A DNA stretch of 64,000 nucleotides from Aphrophora alni (Eukaryota > Arthropoda > Insecta > Hemiptera > Aphrophoridae). The position numbers were made by a program, and so were the translations under genes. A model generated the notes under the pieces. That model saw nothing but the letters and a program-made list of their open reading frames with translations. It was not told the DNA's origin and did no database searches. The DNA is taken from positions 33,259,120-33,323,119 of the forward strand of contig OY740769.1 of assembly GCA_963513935.1 (NCBI GenBank), read 5' to 3'. Shown one piece after another: positions 55,760 to 64,000 of this stretch (position 1 is the first letter of the stretch; each line of letters begins with the position of its first letter).

Positions 55760-57559
55760 TTTTTCCTGATCTGACGAAGGAATGATAGACTATGGCTTTC
55801 AGGGGTAGGGAGAAAGTGATGGTAGGTATATGAAAGGGCTTGAAAGTATTTCAACAGGGCACTGTGCTTTAAATAGATATTTTTCGATCACAAGGAAGAA
55901 AGAACTACTTGATTAGAATAGAAGTGAACTAAAGAAAACGGTTTAGAATTTTGTTGTCTCTTCAGAAGGAGAGAAGCAAAGTAAGATATAGAGTGCATGA
56001 GATGAATGTGAAGAAGTTGCAAAAGACGGATTTCCCTGATTTGTTGACGGATATCAATAAAAAGATAGTTATGGTATTGTGGATTCTAAAGTCAGAATTA
56101 AAATTTAAAAGTGAATACAACCCCATTTTGTTACTTGACAGATAGTCTCTGATAAGAAACTTTCAGAGATATACTAACAAACAATACCAAATTAATAAAC
56201 ATTGATTAGGATATCCTGAACAAATTTCAAACACAATTAGTGTAAGGCTTACAACCGTCGAAATATGTGATGCGTGCGCAATCCAATGAAGCATTTCGTG
56301 AAAGCATTTGATTTATGTCGCAATAATTCAGGAGAAATAAATGTTTGGTAGCCAATATTTAATGTAATAAGGGACATTTATTGCCGTAAAGTTTGTTTTA
56401 GATTAATCTTTCATCTGTGTCTTTGCACGCGATAAAATGAAGATCCTGGAACTATAAATCATAAGGCACTCTGCTACAATTCATAGAATAACACAAGAAT
56501 GCACTCTGTTATAACCATTAGTTTTATATGTTGTTGTTATTATTATTACTATTTCTAACGTTAAAATATATTTGGTATGTAATTATAAATTATATGTCCC
56601 GGTAGTTGAGAAATACATTTGGTTAGCGAATTTCAGTAGAAATTTTAGCTATTGTGGTATATTTTATGAAAACGCTTACATCCGAAACTTTTAAATATAA
56701 CCGGTTCCACCCTTTTGGTGTACTATTTGTTAGCTCACTGTACAATGGTACATTTTTCCTTAAAAACGGTTCATAGAGTTTTCAATAAATTTTGATTCGA
56801 TTTTGTTTAAATTTTGGAGTAGGCTTAGCTTTTATGAATCGTTGTGTATGATTAATAGACTCTAAATATAAATAATTAAAATAGGTGGTTAAAATTGCGT
56901 AAGTTTTAAACAAACTTTAAAAAAATTCCTTCAATATACAATATAAAAAAGATCAAAAATATTGCCCCAGTGGAATTTCAGAAATACTTTCCTAAACATT
57001 TAAACAAGTCAAGGGTATTAAGTTTTTTTAAATAGAAATGAAAAAATCGAGACAATTATTTTGAAATATTTTTTCAGATTTACTTAGCAAGTTTATTAAC
57101 GTAAAAGATAAATAATAATAATAACGAAATTAAATAAGTAAAAATATATTTTTTATCTAGTTCTCATTTATTTCATATGGTAAAAATGAGTCAGTTTTTC
57201 AAATTTCTGATTTCGTGGTGCGCAACTGCACCACTCATTGGAGATGTATTGAAAATATCTTGATAATCGGATCAACTGTTTGGACTGAGTGTAATATTTT
57301 TGAATTTTCTTAGTCTTTTTATATGTAATCTGCAAACTTTGATAAAGGTCAACATAAGATGTTATCCATGCCGTAATTAAACATAATCACAATCTGCACA
57401 TTGTGACATAATTTAGGTTTAATTGTTGCAAAACTACCGACAAGAAAGATTTTAAATGATAAAAAAAAAAGTAAAGTTGATGATATCATTAATGTGTTAA
57501 GACAAACACAAAACATACCCGTTTATTACTTATTATTTACATTGCGACAAATAAAGAGC
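55760..57559. other. AT-rich DNA without recognised genes
   Basis: No element was recognised. A small perfect hairpin GTGGTGC/GCACCAC lies at 57215-57234. Confidence 0.5.
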
Positions 57560-57960
57560 CTCTCAGTCAGACTACCAGGAGAGCATTTACCTCCTTGCGA
57601 ATCTCACTACGCCCAGGATGTCGATGCTTTGAAAATTCTTATGTCAGTTCTACAGCTCTGACACATAACATTTCTCCTTCAAGCACTTATTGTATCTTTC
57701 TCCAAGAACCTATCACAATGTAGGCCATCCTTCTTGCCTATCATGTTCAGGGAGCAGTGACAACACTGACCAATCATTATTCGATAATCTACTCTGTTCA
57801 ACTCGAAGGGCGAACTTCCTCAAGTATCACCATCGCCTACACTGTGTATACAATCTATCCATGAATTCCATCTACCTATACGTTCTTTACGTTCCCATGC
57901 CACAAACAGTCTCCTGCACGTAGCCTTTAGTTTGAAGGTTACTAGAGCTTTTAAGTCAGC
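57560..57960 (+). pseudogene. Possible LINE ORF2 C-terminal remnant
   Basis: SVRLPGEHLPP near 57566, then NVGHPSCLSCSGSSDNTDQS with LCSTRRANFL (57714-57812), loosely resembling the cysteine/histidine-rich end of jockey/R1-type ORF2 (CxxC...H...C..R). Frames are broken and the match is weak. Confidence 0.25.
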
Positions 57961-59733
57961 CTGACTGTCAATAAATCACTATCTGCTCTGAGTTTATTTA
58001 GCCTTGTACATGGAAAGATTCCATAGACTGACTGGAAAATTGTTGTATACTTTCTCAAATAGAAGGACTTCTTCAGCTCCATGTCTGATACATATAAATC
58101 TACCTCTGTTACTTTACAGCCCTCGAGCCAGGCACCATCTTTCAAATGAAGACATGCAAACGGGGTGTCTGAAAAGAAACTAGGAACCCCTTTAAATTTG
58201 TTGTTAATTAAGATAGTTAAACAGTCAGCTGCAATCATCTGTGTAGTGAGGGACTGCTTCTATGGGTCCACGATTTTCAATTTTGGATTTCAGGAGATGT
58301 GAAGGGAGGGGATAAGTAAAAAATCGACAATAAAGTTAAAGGGGGTACATGTTTCTTTTCAGCAATCTCTGGATAGTTTTAAAATACTATCAACTCAAAT
58401 GACAGAATCTGTGTAATTTAATGATCCAGTGCTATGAATGAACTACGATAGCTTAATTTCTGAAGGGTAAGCTATAGAAATTGTTACAATACATTGGTTA
58501 AGATCCGAAAAAAAGCGCGGGAACGTAATAATCAGCTGATATGGTCTGTCACAATCTGATAGCTACATCTCCACAACACTCAATACTACAGAGTAACGTG
58601 ATTTATTTGCAGTGTTTATGACTGTTTTATTTACAGCTGGTGAAGTTTATTGATTGTACACACAACGATTATGTAAATATCTTTAGTATTACATTTACAA
58701 CTGTTGTTTAGAACCAACTGTTCCAAGTTTATAGCGGAGATTGTAGAGTGATGATTGAAACACAGTTAAACACGCGTGAAAAATAAAAATAAATAAATAA
58801 AACACAATGAACACGTTAAAAGAATATTAAATATACAAATGAATAAATTAACAACAAGATACTGCTCACAGAACTGTTACCTAAAGAGGAATTGAAAAGT
58901 CCTATACTGACCGTGTTAAATTACTAAATTTTAGGTACACTTTTCTCGGAAACCATTAACGGAATTTTGCCTCTTTACATATCAATACTGCCACCACTGT
59001 AGTAGAATTAATGCAATAATATAATTATTATCTATAAAATTAATGTCATGAATTGTTTTAACTATTTTGTCTACTTTATATTTTTATAAGTATTTATTGT
59101 GCTTGACAATTAAAAAGCAGTACGTTAATCATAGTTAGATGGGTTTACTGTACAAATTAAAACTAACTATCTTAAGTGGTTTTTGAGATATGATACCTTT
59201 GGTCAATATGAAATTTTCGGTAAAACTAAAACGAATAATTAGTTATACGTATTTATTTTGGATTTTTGGAGTATTCTCGGCGCACCAAAATACATAAATA
59301 TTTTGCGTTTTAATTAAAACAGAAACGAATGAATAATTTCAATCATTTTCTTCAAAAGGTTGATTCAATCGGTAGTTATTGCTGTTTGAATTACAAAATT
59401 ATTAAAGAATGTAAAACATTATGTATTAAAAGTTAAAAGCAATGTTTAATTACCAGTGATCAAATTAACTGTTCAAAATGCCCCCCCTCCCGTCGTCTGA
59501 CAATGTGCTAAATGAAATCATGAATTACTCCTCATCAATAAAATTATCAATAACAAGACTACACTGTTAGAAAGTGATAAGTGAGACTTTGGGTTTTCCA
59601 CGAATTGAAATTTGACTGCAACGGCTGCTATCTTTCAAGTAAAGCTTTCAGCAGGTTTAGTTCTGCAGATGGAATAAGGTTTTCAATCAGTTATCAGTTT
59701 TAATATTGGTTATTAATATTTTTATTTACCGTT
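57961..59733. other. AT-rich DNA without recognised genes
   Basis: A 95-codon minus frame (58238-57951) has no motif I recognise. No other structure was seen. Confidence 0.4.
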
Positions 59734-59990
59734 ATGTCGCTTAGTGAGCGTGAAAGAATAACTCTTTAATGATGCGTGGGCGGGGTGGTGACCATAGTCC
59801 GTTTTGTAGAGATTAGTAGCGTTAAGGATAGTGTCAAAACTGGACGACCAACAACAGTGACGGATGAAGTCGCATAATTAGATGTCCTCCAGTCTTACGT
59901 AGAATATCCCAATGAATCAGTTAAATCTGCAGCAGAAACTTGGTGAAGTGTGCGATACATTGGCAGTGCAAATACAGAACGAAAAAGATG
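59734..59990 (+). pseudogene. DUF4817-type HTH transposase N-terminus, broken
   Basis: In one frame with four stops: MSLSERERITL, then FVEISSVKDSVKTGRPTTVT, DEVA, LDVLQSYVEYPNESVKSAAE. This matches the DUF4817 helix-turn-helix region found at the start of a mariner-related transposase group common in insects (FxxTGSVKDRxKxGRP...E.P..S.R..A). The catalytic part is absent. It ends where the next fragment begins. Confidence 0.6.
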
Positions 59991-60001
59991 AAACCTAGTA
60001 A

Positions 60002-60985
60002 GTGAAGTTAGTGAGTGAAAAAATTATTCTTGCTAGAGCTGAAAAGTTTTATGATGATTTACAAGACCAAATTAACTTAGCTAAAGTTGACCTTACTGTT
60101 GAAACTGTCTGTTATGACTACCAGCAAAACCTGCCTCTACCTGTTCTTCCTGTGGAGGACTTATTTTACTCTAAGAAGATGTGGGTGTTCTACCAATGTT
60201 TTAGGGCTCCAAAGATGGGACATCTAAAATGTTCGTGTTCGATGAAACGACAGCCAAGAACGGGTCTAACGAGACTGTGTCTTTTATCAAACATTATATT
60301 GAAAAGTATATTGGCACAGACGTAAGAAAGTGTACTTGTTCGCTGACAACTGTAGCGGTCAAAATAAAAATAGACTGCTTGTGATGTTTATATGTTGTGT
60401 TTTGCTGTTACTAACAGGTTTAAATTTATTAAGCTGCATTTTTCTGAGCCAGGAGATTCCTTCCTGCCGTGCGACAGGAACTTTGCTAACATTCAAAAAA
60501 GAAGAAAACAGAAAAAGTATGTGTATATACCGCAAGAAAGAAGCCTCAAGAAAATCCAAGTTTACTGTTGTCAAAGTTTTGCAAACTATGGTAAAAAACT
60601 TCATGGACTACTTAATACCTTTTTTGACAAGAAAATTAAAAATGAGTTTGGTGCTTTTACCATAAGAAAGTACAGAGTGTTTAAATTTAAAGGTCAAAAT
60701 ATTTATCTTTGGAAAGGCCATGACTGGACATAAATAGTGATGTTTTTAGAACCCTACGAGAAGACGTTGACATAGAAATGATCTAACTTTCTGATGTGCC
60801 TCTTCTATACAAGAAGCCAGTTCCTTTGCAACCCAAGAAGATAGAATATGTAAAAAAATTGGCTGAGATGTTTGTACCTTGGATCTACTTACTATTAGTC
60901 TATGGACTAGAAGCACTCAAGAAACCACTTTAGGAAACAGTGACAGTGATGTTTCGGATTACGATGACGATGACTAAAATCTTGA
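60002..60985 (+). pseudogene. DUF7869-like transposon protein, frameshifted
   Basis: Frames 60002-60325, 60330-60665 and 60392-60733 together give the conserved order seen in a family of insect transposon-type proteins (DUF7869): LARAEKFYDDL, DYQQNLPLPVLPVEDLFYSK, ADNCSGQNKN, HFSEPGDSFLPCDRNFANIQ, KKYVYIPQERS, and a late LYKKPVPLQPKKIEYV block (about 60807). At least three frameshifts and several stops. The GQNKN and CDR motifs with acidic residues suggest an RNase H-like transposase fold, but that is inference. No terminal repeats were found. Confidence 0.6.
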
Positions 60986-63627
60986 ATAAAATAAATCAAT
61001 TTAGGTTACCTATTAAGGTTACCTCAATAATAAGGTTCAATCTTTTACTTTACTTTTTGTATAATTAGTTATATTTTAATAATCAACGTTCTTTTACTGT
61101 ACGGAAGTCCTAAGAGATCATCTAAAGAAAAACATTAGACGTGTACATTTTAGAAAAAATTGAAGGTTTTCTTTTTAAATCGATATTTTTAATGTAAACC
61201 AAGTTATAACATCGATTTTATAACCATAGTATTTTAATAAAAAATGTGTGTTGGTCTTATGTTAAACTTGCTTTTTGGTCTTTAACTGATTTTCACTTTC
61301 AGAAGAAATCGAAAACTTAGTGAAAATTGGGTAGTTGAGGATAAAAACTATATCTCCAAACTTAAAAAACAGCTGTACACTTTAATAATTTTTTTTTTAA
61401 ATTTTAAAATACAAATGACCAAGTGTTTACTTCTTATTTATCTGCAGATGTTCGTTAATTGGGTTTTCTATGTCTCAGTATTGTTAAAAAGTGTTTGTTT
61501 TTTTTCTCTCATGAAAAATATACTTTTTTGGTCCATACCTGGTTTTCATTCCCACCCCTTCAATTGTTAGATATTCATAAAATCAGCATCCAATTAATTG
61601 TCTCTAAATATTTTTTTTTAATAAAAAAAAAAATAAATAAATAAATTACAGCGAAATAAGCCAATATTAATGGTTCTTGTAGGAAATTGGTTGTATGACA
61701 CGTAGGCTAGCTTTTATTATTCGTTGACTATAATTATCTCGTAATATTAAGTATATTTCCGAAAATAAATGCCTTTCAAAGTAGTTTTTTTAATAATAAT
61801 TCCGTGTCATCTTTAGGTCTTTGATATTTCTACAAGCTAACTTTGGTTACCTAAATACCAACAGCGAGGTCAATACAAATTCGCGTTTTATCACCACAGC
61901 AAATCAGTTTCCTGCTGAGTATTTCTTCTTGCAACTTGTCAAGGAGTTGCGAAACAACAAACATATGACATAAACATAACTAAAAACATGATTGAAAAAT
62001 GGCGGAATAAAGGAGGGCACTTAGTATCAGGGCAGGGGGGATCGTAGTTGGAGCCATCGCCACGTGACGCACCACATGCGCTCACCCGACCCTTGTTTTT
62101 ATATCATTTTGAGTTTTTTTGTTTTTGTTTTCGTTGTTGATCCTACACCTCCTTCTGTCCTCACTCTGGACTGGTACGCATATGTTTTAAAGTTACAATC
62201 TTCTTGGATAATTAGGCAGTATAATGTAAAAAAATCGATAATATAGCCAAGTGGAGATGGTGCACTATCAGAGAAATGCTAAATATTAGTAAGTAAAAAT
62301 TAAAAATCCACAATGCCCCAAAAAGACTAATCCTGCAATTTTAATGTTAACTTCTTCTTTAATAGCTAAAAATTACTGTGTATATTTATCATCTAGAGGT
62401 CGACTGGAAAGTTAAATATGGTATCGAACTCTAGTTGAGAATACTGGAACAATAAATACTGGAATTTTATGCCCTAACCACACATTAGCTGACTAAGAAG
62501 CCGTTTAGCAAGTTAAGTCCTTTACAATTATTAAACTACAGAGATTATTATTATTATTATTTTAAATACCACAGAGGATAATTCATAAACTAAGCTGCAT
62601 ATACAGACTGTTTCAAAAGACAAAGGACATTTTTTGAGAGGCGAAGAGATCAAAAGAAATGAAAAATTATTTCATGTAAACTTTGGTAAATTTAATTTGT
62701 TTTCCATCTGAACATGTTTTCCAAAAAAAAACCGTATAACTCGTGATCAATTCAAACTTCAAATTTTTAAACAGATGTGTATTATCATGTATGTAATATG
62801 CTATTACACCCAGTTTATCCATTTCAAGATGGTGGCCAAATATTTAACATCTAATTATGACTCTTAGTTGTTGTTCTTAAACTGTAATATACTAAATAGG
62901 GATGTTGTTTTGGAAATGAAAATTATCTTAGTTATTTCTCATTTTATTGTACCTGAAAAAGTATTCTGTACTCTTAGATTCGTCTTAAAATTCTGAAAAC
63001 TTCGACAGCCTTGTAGATTTTTCGTAGAACTAATATTTTTTAATGAAAATTGACATTATTTATTAGAACCAGCCACCATCTTGAAATGAAATGTAATAGT
63101 GGTTTATACAACTAGAATGTAACACAACTGTGTAGTTTGAGCGAAGTGTCAACTTTAGTATTTTTTTAGCGTGGTTTATGAATTCATTTTATTTTGTGTC
63201 TAAAAATAATAATATATAAATTGAAACGAAATACTTTATAGCAATGCAGACTCAATTCAATCTAAAATCTTAAAAGACAACGAAAAGGTTTTGTTCTACA
63301 CAGACTAAAGAGTAGCACAATCGTTGTGGTGGAATCAAATGTTTAATATTGTTATATGTGTATAATTGTATAACAATTAGTGAAAACAACTGCATAATTA
63401 TAACATTTGTTATATATAAACACTGCATATTACATAACACTTTTAAAAATAAAAATTAAAGAAATATTGATTTCGAACAATTTTTAAATAAAATAATAAT
63501 GCAATTAATAATTTAAATTTATATAAAATACTTCAAACATACATGCTCACATTCATACATCATGCATTTTATATACTAAATTCTTTCCCTTGCACATCCA
63601 GAGCAAATATCAGTCCAAGTCCACTTG
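60986..63627. other. AT-rich DNA without recognised genes
   Basis: A 16-bp inverted pair ATTTCAAGATGGTGGC at 62821-62836 and its complement at 63072-63087 bounds about 270 bp that could be a decayed MITE. No coding region was recognised. Confidence 0.4.
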
Positions 63628-63837
<210 letters not shown>

Positions 63838-64000
63838 GGCGTCATATACGTCAACTCTCTCATTATTATTTCGCGTATTAAACCCTGATTTTAATACTGA
63901 ACCATACAAGAACACGCAAAGCAAGGTCTAAACAACGTCTCACAAATGACGCACTTTTTTTGCATGTAAAGAAGCATCTGTGAGTCCAGGTGACTTGAGG

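Noticed and set aside
55522..55854. Arg/Glu/Gly-rich and Leu/Ser/Pro-rich frames
   Set aside because: Translations of the GA/GGGAGA microsatellite.
57951..58238. 95-codon minus-strand frame
   Set aside because: No recognisable domain, no splice or promoter support; too weak to call a gene.

Overview
The window looks like AT-rich nuclear DNA from an insect. The grounds are one conserved eukaryotic gene split by large introns, GT..AG splice sites, no operon structure, and a dense load of insect-type transposable elements (piggyBac, mariner, pogo/Tigger, hAT, Penelope-like, jockey, copia). A hemipteran is a reasonable guess from the repeat mix, but nothing here proves the order.

The only host gene I can support is the 3' half of INO80, on the + strand. 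Ten coding exons between 2432 and 24554 encode the second helicase lobe (motifs IV to VI), the post-helicase basic region and a C-terminal tail with two AT-hook-like motifs, ending at a TGA at 24552-24554. All exon phases join cleanly into 384 complete codons. The 5' half lies upstream of the window.

INO80 introns are packed with insertions: a 471-bp element with a perfect 207-bp inverted repeat (1277-1747), a pogo/Tigger remnant (4035-4939), a mariner carrying a Tigger-like element and a piggyBac-like element (5402-10387), an internally deleted piggyBac (12188-13999), LINE and copia scraps, and a nested cluster of two piggyBac derivatives plus a hAT element (20102-22930).

Downstream of INO80 the window is intergenic or belongs to unseen introns. 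It holds a structurally complete piggyBac transposon (29454-32362) with TTAA duplications, matching termini, repeated subterminal palindromes and an uninterrupted 612-residue transposase. After that come a degenerate tandem array, a mariner relic with a 5'-truncated jockey retrotransposon at its end, a hAT MITE inside a dispersed repeat, a Penelope-like reverse transcriptase fragment split by a 277-bp fold-back element, long microsatellites, a 43-bp minisatellite, and broken fragments of two other transposase-type genes (59734-60985).

The most interesting pattern is a set of Penelope-like remnants. Several loci carry hammerhead-ribozyme-like cores, and two compact fold-back elements (1277-1747 and 41203-41479) share one plan: long inverted arms, a GAAAC-containing hairpin, a one-sided tail of about 40 bp, and a 9-11 bp target duplication. 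No tRNA, rRNA or CRISPR array was recognised. Large parts of 45.6-52.7, 55.8-57.5 and 61-63.6 kb contain nothing I can assign.
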